DNA from: an uncultured Clostridia bacterium
GTDB lineage: Bacteria; Bacillota; Clostridia; Lachnospirales; Lachnospiraceae
Length of the DNA: 13,127 nt
NCBI GenBank assembly: GCA_946186175.1
Contig: CAMHMG010000063.1
Coordinates: 1 to 13,127, forward strand
Direction: 5' to 3'
Below are positions 1 to 8,040 of this stretch, in pieces. Made by a program: the position numbers and the translations under genes. The notes beneath the pieces were generated by a model. It was not told where the DNA came from. It made no database searches and saw only the letters and a list, made by a program, of their open reading frames with translations. Each line of letters starts with the position of its first letter. Position 1 is the first letter of the stretch.

Positions 1-2
1 AT

Positions 3-122
3 CCTGTCGGATATCAGAATGTATTGTTCTTTACTATCGCACTTTACATCATCGCATTAATCCTCTGTGTTACACTTGTAAGACCTACGGATAAGGCACT
101 AGAGGCAAAGGCTGCAAAATAA
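3..122 (+). CDS. C-terminal end of a membrane protein, probably an MFS permease (partial)
   Basis: An open frame enters from the left edge and ends at TAA (120-122), giving 39 residues. Most of it is one hydrophobic stretch (VLFFTIALYIIALILCVTLV), followed by RPTDKA and a short charged, Ala-rich tail ending in KAAK. A final transmembrane helix with a short basic cytoplasmic tail is what the last helix of a 12-TM Major Facilitator permease looks like; the GYQNVLFF lead-in also resembles the end of oxalate/formate-antiporter-type MFS proteins. That is recognition from a short tail only, so the substrate cannot be given and another polytopic membrane protein is possible. No T-tract terminator follows, so reading into the adhesin leader cannot be excluded. 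Confidence 0.6.
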   Translation, partial: PVGYQNVLFFTIALYIIALILCVTLVRPTDKALEAKAAK

Positions 123-160
123 TAATACAGCAGCTCATGTATCATGGAAGGTTACCAAAA

Positions 161-188
161 TATAATTTCTAAACCTTTATAATATAAT
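161..188 (+). promoter_or_regulatory. AT-rich promoter-like region for the adhesin gene
   Basis: Three perfect TATAAT hexamers occur at 161-166, 178-183 and 183-188, about 90-115 bases before the adhesin start. None has a good TTGACA-like element 16-18 bases upstream (155-160 reads CCAAAA), so the -10 is plausible but the promoter is not firmly assigned. A start near 190-195 would give a leader of about 85 bases that includes the hairpin at 208-252. Confidence 0.35.
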
Positions 189-207
189 ATAGCTTACAGA
201 CATCAAC

Positions 208-252
208 GAGCTCTCAGAATCACAAGCGAAGCAGACCAAATTCTGAGGGCTC
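208..252 (+). promoter_or_regulatory. Long hairpin in the adhesin 5' leader
   Basis: GAGCTCTCAGAAT (208-220) pairs with ATTCTGAGGGCTC (240-252) over 13 positions, with 12 Watson-Crick pairs and one U-G wobble, around a 19-base loop. It ends 13 bases before the AGGAGG ribosome site. No T-run follows on either strand, so it is not a normal intrinsic terminator. It could be an mRNA-stability or translation-control structure, or a DNA operator with spaced half-sites. The function is inferred; the pairing is visible. Confidence 0.6.
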
Positions 253-263
253 ATTCACTATTC

Positions 264-272
264 AAAGGAGGT
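264..272 (+). promoter_or_regulatory. Ribosome binding site of the adhesin
   Basis: AAAGGAGGT is a near-perfect Shine-Dalgarno sequence whose AGGAGG (266-271) ends 5 bases before ATG at 277. It decides the true start of the adhesin locus: the next ATG in the same frame (631), after the amber codon, is preceded only by AT-rich coding-type sequence with no comparable site. Confidence 0.9.
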
Positions 273-276
273 ACAA

Positions 277-600
277 ATGCTAAAATTCAAAAAGCTTTTC
301 AAAAACAGAACATTCGTCAAGCAAATTCTTGCTTGTGCGCTTGTTCTCTCAATAGCTTTACCAGTTTCACCTGCATCTGCCACTGACACCGGCGAACCTT
401 CCTTTGACAACGGATATCAGACAACAGACAACGACAACGGGGAAGGGGCCGCTGAAGAGGGGGTTACAAATGAAACTGACGAAGATTTTGTCGTAGTTAA
501 GAAACCTGTCTTTAATGACAAGATCAACTACAATTTAATTAACTTTATTACCGGGGCAACCTTAGAGGGAGAGAATATTACAGTTAACGGAAACACCTAG
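277..600 (+). CDS. N-terminal fragment of the giant surface adhesin (signal peptide and start of head), cut by an amber codon
   Basis: This 107-residue open frame starts behind a strong ribosome site. Residues 1-16 are basic (K3, K5, K6, K9, R11, K15), residues 17-30 are hydrophobic (ILACALVLSIALPV), and PASA at 32-35 gives a likely signal peptidase I site after A35. The mature part starts with an acidic Asp/Asn/Glu-rich spacer (about 37-72) and then enters a folded domain (DKINYNLINFITG) that breaks off at TAG 598-600. The next ten codons continue in the same frame into the 1908-residue remainder, and the head-domain pattern runs across the stop. This is therefore the beginning of one gene, not a separate small secreted protein. 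As a stand-alone product it would be a secreted peptide of about 72 residues with no anchor. Confidence 0.85.
   Translation: MLKFKKLFKNRTFVKQILACALVLSIALPVSPASATDTGEPSFDNGYQTTDNDNGEGAAEEGVTNETDEDFVVVKKPVFNDKINYNLINFITGATLEGENITVNGNT
598..600 (+). other. In-frame amber (TAG) codon interrupting the adhesin gene
   Basis: The frame from ATG 277 reads N-G-N-T, TAG, R-V-I-N-P-G-V-N-Y-N and then M at 631, with no shift. A single C-to-T change of CAG (Gln) would create it; other one-base sources such as AAG, GAG, TGG, TTG, TCG, TAC or TAT are also possible. No in-frame ATG, GTG or TTG lies between it and 631. Roughly 4,000 other codons in the large open frames here hold no in-frame TAG, which argues against genome-wide reassignment. 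A recent nonsense mutation, a sequencing or assembly error, or suppression at this one site remain possible. Confidence 0.9.
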
Positions 601-630
601 AGAGTAATCAATCCGGGTGTTAACTACAAC

Positions 631-3600
631 ATGTCACTTAAGTTTAATGAGAATTCTACCTATCAGTTTTCTGAAGATGACAGTAAGATGACATATGTGC
701 TTCCTGATGGAGTTAAGGCACACGGAGGTGGTAAGATCAACATCTCTGTCACCTACAGTGGCAAAACTTATACTGTCAAAGACAATGTTTTCACAGTATC
801 CGATGACGGAAAGACCCTTAGTCTTACTCTTAATAAAAATGATGATAATCTCCAAGTGCTTAACTTAGCGACCAACGCAACTTTTACTCTGAAATTCGAA
901 GCAAGCTTTGACTTAATCGAAGGCAATCACGAGATGGATTTCGGCGGGAACGTCAAGAAGAATCTTGAGGTTAAGCCATCTCATAATGTCAGCGTAGAAA
1001 AATCAAACGAATTTGATCCAGCCACAGGTGAGTTGTTATATACTATCAATGTCAAATCTACAGGCACCAGTGAGAATATTTCTGTCACTGACGCCATGAG
1101 CGGAACTGTTGTCGGCCTTAGGCAGGATTCTATCTCCTGCAATCCGGCAGGCGTTGGTTTTAACATCACAAGCAAAAGCGATACAGGTTTCTCAGCCACT
1201 ATAGCAAAGCTTACTAACCAGACTGCCACTATCACTTATCGTGCATCCATAAAAGATGCTTCTGCGGTTGATGCAAACGGTGCAGTTACCGGCGGTAAGA
1301 ATACCGTTACAGTCAATACTGCTGATGACTCTAATCCTAATGACAACACCGCAACCACCCCTGATGACACTTATCCCGTCACTTCAGTATTAGAAAAGAC
1401 AGGCAGTGTTGTCAGTGAGAACGGCAAACCTATTGTTGATGGCGACGGAAAAGTGACGATCAACTGGTCTATCAAGGTCAACAGCGAAAGAATCCTTCCA
1501 CTAAATGGTAAGCCTATCACAGATACATTATCGAAAGATCACAAATATTCCGGCAGTGGTATCACTGTTATTAAGACAGACAAAAATGGTAAATCTTCAT
1601 CTTCCGATATAGCATGGGCTGCTCTTAATAAAACAGATACTTCATTTACATATACCCCTAATGACAATACACCATATCTGTACGAGATCAAATATTCAAC
1701 CAAGACAGCTGCTCCATACGGAAAATACAGTGTAGCTAATACTGTCAATTATATGGGCAAAGATACTAAGGATACCGTGGATATCGGCATTCCCGAAGGT
1801 AATGATTTTCAGATCACTAAGGAGATCGCACCTGACGGTGTAGACAGAACAAATGGAAAGATCAGCTGGATAATCACCATGACAATACCGGCAGGAGGTC
1901 TTCCAAACCTTGTTCTTAGAGATACTTATCCTCATTTCAAAAATCCTGATAATGCTGATGAAACCTTGTACAGAGATTCGTTAGATGAAAGTTCTCTCGA
2001 AGTTACGGGATTAGTTGGTGAGGAAAATTACAAAAAAGATGATAACATCTCAAAAAGATTAAAATTAACCTTCTATCAGGATTCAGCTCAAAAAACAAAA
2101 GGGCTTAGAGGAACCGGGAGTAAAAGAACCGTTACGGTCAAATTAACAACTAAGTTAAACCAACAATGGCTTGATTATGCAAATACTCATATTACCACCG
2201 GCAAACAGGAACAGCGTCATTCAAATGTCGCAGAGGCAGAGATAAACAGCAAAACAGTCTCCGATTATGCGCGTGTATATCTTGCTGATCCGGAATTTAA
2301 GAAGAGTTTAGACGGTGGTATTAACTGGGTTAATGACAGTGCCGGCAATACAGTTCCATACTACAAATATTCACTTCTTTTTACAAATGTAACTGAAGAT
2401 GTAGTCACAATAAAGGACACTCTTCCTGACGGCTTTATCTTCTATACACAGCCTGTAGGAAAAGAAGATATAACAGAGATTGCAAAACCTGATATAGTCG
2501 GCGGCAACAGCCCTCTTGCAATGAGTCACAGAAGCAATGGTTCTGTTACCTTTGAAGATGACAAAACTATTAAAGTTAAAGTACCAAAAGACGAAGATGA
2601 TTATTATACCTATTATCAGGTCATTTACTACATTATCGCCAAAGATACAGAAGCAGTTAAAAAGCTTAATCAGAAAGCTGTTGATAACGGCGGAACAGTC
2701 ACCCTTACCAACAAAGCTGAATACAGTGGTGTTACAGACTCTGCCGATGTTACATACACACCTGATATTGGTTATTATCTGTGGAAATCTCTTGATAATG
2801 AAAGTGATCTCAAAGTTTATCAGAATGTTGCCAAGTATTCCATAAATATTAATCACTTAGGACTTAAGCTTAACAATGGTAATAATTTAACCCTTACGGA
2901 TACATTTGAAAATCTTGATGTTGACTATACGTCGATTAAATTCAATCCTGCAGATGCATGTATATCCTATGATGTTACAGGCTCTAAACTTACCGCTATT
3001 CTCAAAGACGCTACACCGGTTATAGTTACTTATTCTGCAAGAGTTAACGGCAGTGGTGATGTAACCTTTAAGAACACGGCCGATATTAACGGTCATTCCC
3101 ATGACGTATCAAAGACAAAGACCTTCAATGTCTATGATGCCGGAAGCGGAAGCGCAAGTATTTTATCTATGCGTATTATGAAATATGAAGCCGGCAATAT
3201 GAACAAACGTCTGGCAAACGTTTCATTTAAACTCTTCAAAGCAACGAAAATTGATTCTGAATCTCACCTTGCAACTGAGGGAACAGAGGTAAAAGATATA
3301 AACAATAAACCGGTAATAGTGACAACAGATAAAGACGGTATTGCGATATTAGACGGAAATGAAAACAAAGACGGTTGGGAACTCAAAGCCGGTGAAACCT
3401 ACTACGTTGTTGAGGAAAAAGCATTAGACGGTTATGAACCTGATAGCACTAAATATACATTTACCATTTCAACAGATGGCACAACTGATTATAACAAGTT
3501 TATTTATCGTAATGATGACACCTTAAAGATAAAAAATTACAAAAAGGTAGACCATCCTTTAACTATCATCAAGGCCATGACAGGCACTATACCTGAAGAT

Positions 3601-6357
3601 ATTGATTTGAATGATATCACAATCAAGGTTAATGATTCGAATAATAAGCTCATCACCGAATCAACTCTTGCTAATATTAAATCAAACGCTGAAGTCGGAA
3701 CTACAGGTTATAAGTATGATCAGACATCTAATAAGTTTGAATGGACCGTTGCCGGGCTTTCAGATAACCAGGCAGTAATCGTCATGGAAACAGTCAACAA
3801 GACCAAAGAGGGATACAGTTTATCTAAGAAATACACAGTTGACGGCGGAAGTGTTAACGAATATTCAGAAAGCACAGGAATAAATGCTAAAGCAGGACAA
3901 ACTGTTGATCTGACTAATGATTACAGTCGTGACAAGGGAAGACTTATTATCAAAAAAACTGTGGAAACAATTAATACATTTGGTACAGTCGACGAATCAT
4001 CATTGCCGACCACTTTCCAATTTGCAGTCAAGAACGAAGCCGGTAACTACATTAAAGATGTTAACGGTACTGAGGGCGACAAAACACCATTTTACTTCAC
4101 AGGAATAAGCAAAAATGCATCTCTTACTATTAACAATCTTCCTACCGGAAAGTATGTAATTGAAGAAAAAGACGCAAGAGTCAACGATCTCACCTTAACA
4201 GCTACCGGTTTAGGTGAAGTTACTGTCAAAAAAGGCGATCCTGTAACAGCAAATGTCAACAACGCCTACGAAACACCAAAAAAACCGGAAGGAAACCTTG
4301 TCATTGAGAAGAAGGCCGGATCGGCTGATATTCCTGCTGACAAAACATTTCCTATCAGTGTTAAGTTTAGTACAGGCGGAAGCTACTCTACAAACGGAGT
4401 AATGACAACCTATACAACCGGAGAATATAAGACATTTAATATCAAAGCCGGAGAGAAGATTACTATCGAAAGTATTCCGGCAGATATAACTTATGATGTC
4501 AAAGAAGAATTGAACGGAAGCGACTTTGATGGTTACCTTACGCCAAGCTACAATTACGGCAATCCTTCAAAAACAATTAAAGATGGGAAAACCGATAATG
4601 TTACGATAACTAATTATTATGTGGCTCCAACAAGAAGCTTAAATATAGAAAAGAAACGCGCAGAAGCTTCTGACGAATTCCCTGATACAGCTAAGACCTT
4701 TCCTGTAAATGTTAAGTTCAATAAGACCGGCACCTTTAAGGTTAGTGTCAATGAGGGAACCGAAAAGGATCTGGCTGTAACCGACACCTCTTCATATATT
4801 GAGGTTGCTGTACTTGGAGTAAATGATTCCGTTACCATTACAAACATACCGGACAAAACAGAATATGAGGTTTTGGAAGATATCAGTGACACAACCAAAT
4901 ACGATGGATTTGGAGAACCGGTATATACCAATAAGACCGGAACACTTAACTCTAACCAGTCTGTGAAGGTTAAAATAACTAACTCCTACACAGATCCGAA
5001 AAAGGGCAAAGGAAATCTTCAGATTGTTAAGACTATAGTTGCACCTGACAGCCTTAACGAAGCGAGTGCCTTAAGCTCAATAAAGTTCAAGATCACCGGT
5101 ACAAATACACTGTATAATAAAGTAATTACACTTGGCGATTTCACTAAGTCTTCAGGCAAATACATATATAATCTTAAGGACATAACCAATGATACGTATA
5201 TTGTCGAAGAAACACATAGTGATGTTGAAGGCGTAGAGAAGAAATCCGTTCAGTATTCTATCGGAAGCAATGGTGAGCTGGTAAACGGTAACAAAGCAAG
5301 CGATATTGTAATCAAAGATAATCTTGCAATAGTCAACTTTACAGATACCTATGAAGAAAAGGAACCGGAAAAGGGTACTCTAAAGATAAAGAAGATTTTT
5401 GCCGGTGACAAGCCATCAACCGACAAAATGAATAATGTCACCTTTACCGTTACAGATAATAACGGTAAAACCATTAAGACACTGTACTATAAAGATGCTG
5501 ATGATTCAGGAGCACTTACAATATCCGAACTTGAACCCGGCACGTATACAGTGACAGAATCACAGTACAACGACGACGGCAAAACCATCACGATCAACAC
5601 AGTTGTAAACGTTCCCGAAGCTTTGGCAGTTAACGGTACAACAGATACCGTATCAGTAGAGATAAAGAGTGGCAAGACCTCAGAAGTATCATTTACTAAT
5701 ACATATAAAGAAGACGGTACAACAAGTGAGGAGCCAACGAGTGAGCAGACTACCAGTGAACAGACTACCAGTGAACAGACTACCACTGCACAACCTACTA
5801 CTTCTCAGCCTACCACAAGCACAGAAGTAACGACCCAACAGCCTACTACTTCAGTTGAAATAGAAACAGAAAAGAAAAATGTCAGCACAAAGAAAAAGAC
5901 AACTGAAAGTGATGATGATGACGACGATGATGAAGAGACCGAAAAAGGAAACCTCATCATAACCATTCACGATGAGAAAACAGGAAAGGTTGTTCCGGGC
6001 GCTAAAATATCAGTTACTTCACCAAATGGCAAGACCAAGAACTACACGACTAACAACAATGGTCAGGTAAGTATCAAGAACGCCCAGGCAGGTGATTACA
6101 CCTTAACTGTCACAGATGTTCCTGACGGCTATACAGTAACCAAGAACAAGGAGCTTGACGTTGAGGTTGTTAAAAATAAGACAACTACCGCAATAGTTGA
6201 GATTAACAAAGACGGCGGTGTTTCAGTTACTACAAAAACAACCAAATCATCAGCAAAAACCGGCGATACTTTCCCTGTAATTCCGGTAGTTTCAGCATTT
6301 ATGATCGCAATATTGGGACTTGTAACATTATGCTTTAAGAAAAAACAAGATAATTGA
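631..6357 (+). CDS. LPXTG-type multi-domain adhesin, main body (SpaA/CnaB stalk, sortase anchored); 5' part separated by amber codon
   Basis: This 1908-residue frame is in phase with 277-600; read through, the locus encodes 2026 residues. Residues 1-115 complete an adhesin head (QFSEDDSKMTYVLPDG is its typical signature). About 120-840 hold several DUF11/isopeptide-type beta domains (PNDNTAT, RDTYP, KDTLPDGF, DTFENLD). About 842-968 form a SpaA/prealbumin-like domain (YYVVEEKALDGYEP). Residues 977-1696 are six tandem CnaB-like domains, 1697-1772 a Ser/Thr-Glu linker with seven consecutive Asp, and 1774-1870 a further SpaA/CnaB-like domain. SAKTGD (1874-1879), a hydrophobic segment and KKKQDN form the sorting signal. 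It ends with tandem TGA TAA. The domain content indicates a wall-anchored fibrillar adhesin; the ligand is unknown. ATG 631 lacks a ribosome site and signal peptide, so this frame alone would not be exported. No sortase gene is in view. Confidence 0.85.
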   Translation: MSLKFNENSTYQFSEDDSKMTYVLPDGVKAHGGGKINISVTYSGKTYTVKDNVFTVSDDGKTLSLTLNKNDDNLQVLNLATNATFTLKFEASFDLIEGNHEMDFGGNVKKNLEVKPSHNVSVEKSNEFDPATGELLYTINVKSTGTSENISVTDAMSGTVVGLRQDSISCNPAGVGFNITSKSDTGFSATIAKLTNQTATITYRASIKDASAVDANGAVTGGKNTVTVNTADDSNPNDNTATTPDDTYPVTSVLEKTGSVVSENGKPIVDGDGKVTINWSIKVNSERILPLNGKPITDTLSKDHKYSGSGITVIKTDKNGKSSSSDIAWAALNKTDTSFTYTPNDNTPYLYEIKYSTKTAAPYGKYSVANTVNYMGKDTKDTVDIGIPEGNDFQITKEIAPDGVDRTNGKISWIITMTIPAGGLPNLVLRDTYPHFKNPDNADETLYRDSLDESSLEVTGLVGEENYKKDDNISKRLKLTFYQDSAQKTKGLRGTGSKRTVTVKLTTKLNQQWLDYANTHITTGKQEQRHSNVAEAEINSKTVSDYARVYLADPEFKKSLDGGINWVNDSAGNTVPYYKYSLLFTNVTEDVVTIKDTLPDGFIFYTQPVGKEDITEIAKPDIVGGNSPLAMSHRSNGSVTFEDDKTIKVKVPKDEDDYYTYYQVIYYIIAKDTEAVKKLNQKAVDNGGTVTLTNKAEYSGVTDSADVTYTPDIGYYLWKSLDNESDLKVYQNVAKYSININHLGLKLNNGNNLTLTDTFENLDVDYTSIKFNPADACISYDVTGSKLTAILKDATPVIVTYSARVNGSGDVTFKNTADINGHSHDVSKTKTFNVYDAGSGSASILSMRIMKYEAGNMNKRLANVSFKLFKATKIDSESHLATEGTEVKDINNKPVIVTTDKDGIAILDGNENKDGWELKAGETYYVVEEKALDGYEPDSTKYTFTISTDGTTDYNKFIYRNDDTLKIKNYKKVDHPLTIIKAMTGTIPEDIDLNDITIKVNDSNNKLITESTLANIKSNAEVGTTGYKYDQTSNKFEWTVAGLSDNQAVIVMETVNKTKEGYSLSKKYTVDGGSVNEYSESTGINAKAGQTVDLTNDYSRDKGRLIIKKTVETINTFGTVDESSLPTTFQFAVKNEAGNYIKDVNGTEGDKTPFYFTGISKNASLTINNLPTGKYVIEEKDARVNDLTLTATGLGEVTVKKGDPVTANVNNAYETPKKPEGNLVIEKKAGSADIPADKTFPISVKFSTGGSYSTNGVMTTYTTGEYKTFNIKAGEKITIESIPADITYDVKEELNGSDFDGYLTPSYNYGNPSKTIKDGKTDNVTITNYYVAPTRSLNIEKKRAEASDEFPDTAKTFPVNVKFNKTGTFKVSVNEGTEKDLAVTDTSSYIEVAVLGVNDSVTITNIPDKTEYEVLEDISDTTKYDGFGEPVYTNKTGTLNSNQSVKVKITNSYTDPKKGKGNLQIVKTIVAPDSLNEASALSSIKFKITGTNTLYNKVITLGDFTKSSGKYIYNLKDITNDTYIVEETHSDVEGVEKKSVQYSIGSNGELVNGNKASDIVIKDNLAIVNFTDTYEEKEPEKGTLKIKKIFAGDKPSTDKMNNVTFTVTDNNGKTIKTLYYKDADDSGALTISELEPGTYTVTESQYNDDGKTITINTVVNVPEALAVNGTTDTVSVEIKSGKTSEVSFTNTYKEDGTTSEEPTSEQTTSEQTTSEQTTTAQPTTSQPTTSTEVTTQQPTTSVEIETEKKNVSTKKKTTESDDDDDDDEETEKGNLIITIHDEKTGKVVPGAKISVTSPNGKTKNYTTNNNGQVSIKNAQAGDYTLTVTDVPDGYTVTKNKELDVEVVKNKTTTAIVEINKDGGVSVTTKTTKSSAKTGDTFPVIPVVSAFMIAILGLVTLCFKKKQDN
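3559..5718 (+). repeat. Six tandem CnaB-like isopeptide domains in the adhesin stalk
   Basis: Six domains of roughly 115-130 residues follow each other without spacers. Each opens with L-x-I-x-K (LTIIK, LIIKK, LVIEK, LNIEK, LQIVK, LKIKK), most have a Glu-bearing strand near the end (YVIEE, YDVKEE, YEVLED, YIVEE, YTVTE; the first has VIVMET), and each closes with TNDY, NNAY, TNYY, TNSY, TDTY or TNTY. These are the positions of the Lys, catalytic Glu and Asn/Asp that form intramolecular isopeptide bonds in CnaB folds. Predicted pairs, numbered from ATG 631, are K981-N1096, K1109-N1211, K1227-N1328, K1341-N1451, K1467-D1572 and K1588-N1690. Bond formation is inferred from the family. Confidence 0.75.
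5740..5784 (+). repeat. Three tandem 15-bp repeats encoding S-E-Q-T-T
   Basis: AGTGAACAGACTACC occurs three times head to tail (5740-5754 with one mismatch, 5755-5769, 5770-5784), encoding SEQTT units in the Ser/Thr-rich linker before the C-terminal domain. Further degenerate TTS/QPTT units follow to about 5850. The unit length is a multiple of three, so copy gain or loss would change linker length without a frameshift. Confidence 0.85.
6250..6354 (+). other. Cell-wall sorting signal of the adhesin (SAKTGD type)
   Basis: The last 35 codons give S-A-K-T-G-D, a hydrophobic stretch (PVIPVVSAFMIAILGLVTLC) and a basic tail (KKKQDN). This is the three-part layout of a sortase substrate, to be cleaved between T and G and joined to peptidoglycan or another pilin. 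The canonical motif is L-P-x-T-G; here Leu-Pro is replaced by Ser-Ala. Confidence 0.8.
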
Positions 6358-6381
6358 TAATGTACGAAGTTCTTCTACACG

Positions 6382-6419
6382 AAAAAGGCGGTAAGTGATC
6401 TCACTTACCGCCTTTTTTT
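6382..6419. terminator. Bidirectional intrinsic terminator between convergent genes
   Basis: GGCGGTAAGTG (6387-6397) pairs perfectly with CACTTACCGCC (6402-6412) around a 4-base loop. The stem is preceded by five A (6382-6386) and followed by seven T (6413-6419), so a U-tract forms in either direction. It lies 25 bases past the adhesin stop and about 70 bases past the stop of the convergent aminopeptidase, and can end both transcripts. Confidence 0.95.
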
Positions 6420-6486
6420 GTAGTTTTCAACATATCTAATTTTCCCAAAAAGAAATTATGAGAAACACTTCGCACATTCTCAATTC

Positions 6487-8004
6487 TTATTCAACACTAT
6501 ATCTTCCGTCGCCAACAGTTTCAATAGTAGACGAATAATACTTCTTAGATGCTTCAACAAGATACATGGTATCATATGCGCCTGCCGTTTCATAAGCAGA
6601 ATGCATAGCAAGCTGAGGAAGACCAATATCTACAGCATTCATTGAAACTCTTGTTGTAGCAATATTGCCAAGAGTTGAACCCCCGATTATATCCGAACGA
6701 TTCACATATGTCTGAACAGGCACACAGGCCAACTCGCATATTCTCCTGAACAACCCCGAAGACACTGCATCTGTAGTATATTTTTGATTTGCATTATATT
6801 TGATCACAATCCCACCATTAAGCTTAGGTCTGTTGGTAGGATCTGCTTTATCAACGTGATTCGGATGAAGTGCGTGTGCATTATCTGCAGACACCATGAA
6901 ACTGTTGGTAAATATCCGGCACATTTCCTCCCCACTCTTTCCAAATGCATGATTAATTCTTGTAAGAACATCCTCGAGAAACGACGATGCCGCCCCCTGC
7001 TTGGTGGAGCTTCCAACCTCTTCGTTATTGAACACACAGCATACCGGGATTGCCGATATTTTTTTATTGTCTCCGTTCTTTTCCGGGATTGCCGTATTAT
7101 CAGTTTTTACGTCTGTTTTGACAGATTTCCCTAAAGAATCAATAAACCCTTTCATAGTGGCAAACGCACACTGAAGATCATCAAGCCTGCCACTTCCAAC
7201 AAACTCATTATTCGCCCCGTATAGAGTACCTTTATCTCTATTGTAAAGGAACAGATCTGTATCAAGGATATCATCAACATCAACACCTGCTTCTTTGGCT
7301 ATAATTCTCATCAGGATATTCTCAGAGCCACTAATATTGTCCGTAGTTAATTTCTTGCTATCGATATACTCAAGATCATTTTCACTATCATCTTCTATCT
7401 TCCCGTCACAATCTATGTACCCTGCAAACAAAGGAAGCATGTCTTTCTGCGCATTCCACGCATATCCTTCGTTTATCTTTCTATCCATATGTATTGCAAG
7501 ATTGGGAATTACACATAGATCCCTTTCTATATTGAGCAGCCTTGTCTCAACTCCACTCTTAGTCCTCACAACAATTCTTCCTGCAATCGATAATGGTCTG
7601 TCCAGCCATGTTGACATTATCATGCCGCCATATTTCTCTGTGTTTAATTTGATGTAACTTTTTTCAACCGTTATCTCCGCATTAGGTTTTATCTTAAATG
7701 CAGGAGAATCGCTATGACTTGCCATTATCATAAATCCGGTATAATCCCGATCAAAAGAACCGTCTGCTTCGTCAGCATTATCATATATTTCAGGTATCCG
7801 AAATGATATTATCGACGAGTCATCTCTTGTAACATAATATTTCCCACCATAGGAAAGCTTCCATTCCGCTCCCTCAAATAATCTGACATATCCCGCCTTT
7901 TCCAGCATGATTCCCAGATTCCTGACTGCATAATACGCATTAGGACTTTGGTCAATAAATGACAGCATTTCCTTATTAATATCAATCACACTATTTTTAT
8001 TCAT
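6487..8004 (-). CDS. M18 family metallo-aminopeptidase
   Basis: This 505-residue protein has the full M18 (aspartyl aminopeptidase-like) pattern and would remove N-terminal residues from peptides in the cytoplasm using a two-metal (zinc) centre. Visible motifs are SHSDS with H97 and D99, SGRLDD with D275, FNNEEVGS with E328/E329, SADNAHALHPN with D374, and LAMHSAYE with H468. By comparison with human DNPEP these match the metal ligands, bridging Asp and catalytic Glu, so the enzyme should be active. There is no signal peptide or membrane segment. It is somewhat long for a bacterial M18 protein; the extra length probably sits in acidic or charged insertions at about 197-222 and 292-316. ATG 8004 has an AGAGAGG ribosome site 9-15 bases upstream. 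It lies downstream of the CAP gene on the same strand across a 178-base structured gap. Substrate preference (acidic or broader) cannot be read from sequence. Confidence 0.93.
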   Translation of the reverse strand: MNKNSVIDINKEMLSFIDQSPNAYYAVRNLGIMLEKAGYVRLFEGAEWKLSYGGKYYVTRDDSSIISFRIPEIYDNADEADGSFDRDYTGFMIMASHSDSPAFKIKPNAEITVEKSYIKLNTEKYGGMIMSTWLDRPLSIAGRIVVRTKSGVETRLLNIERDLCVIPNLAIHMDRKINEGYAWNAQKDMLPLFAGYIDCDGKIEDDSENDLEYIDSKKLTTDNISGSENILMRIIAKEAGVDVDDILDTDLFLYNRDKGTLYGANNEFVGSGRLDDLQCAFATMKGFIDSLGKSVKTDVKTDNTAIPEKNGDNKKISAIPVCCVFNNEEVGSSTKQGAASSFLEDVLTRINHAFGKSGEEMCRIFTNSFMVSADNAHALHPNHVDKADPTNRPKLNGGIVIKYNANQKYTTDAVSSGLFRRICELACVPVQTYVNRSDIIGGSTLGNIATTRVSMNAVDIGLPQLAMHSAYETAGAYDTMYLVEASKKYYSSTIETVGDGRYSVE

Positions 8005-8040
8005 CCGTATTCGCCTCTCTACTCAAAACATAAGATATTA

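Noticed and set aside
208..252. An intrinsic terminator for the upstream membrane-protein gene
   Set aside because: The stem is good but no T-run follows on either strand, and it lies in the leader of the next gene.
325..336. Possible lipobox (ILAC) in the adhesin signal peptide
   Set aside because: The Cys is at residue 20 within the hydrophobic core, -2 is Leu, and a good signal peptidase I site (PASA) plus a C-terminal sorting signal fit a sortase substrate rather than a lipoprotein.
598..600. Genome-wide reassignment of TAG to an amino acid
   Set aside because: No other in-frame TAG occurs in roughly 4,000 codons of the other large open frames here, although no gene in the window ends in TAG, so the possibility is weak rather than excluded.
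2371..2856. A 161-codon minus-strand open frame inside the adhesin
   Set aside because: It is antisense to a continuous adhesin domain series, with hydrophobic, Ile/Cys-rich composition expected from reverse reading of Asn/Lys/Thr codons and no ribosome site.
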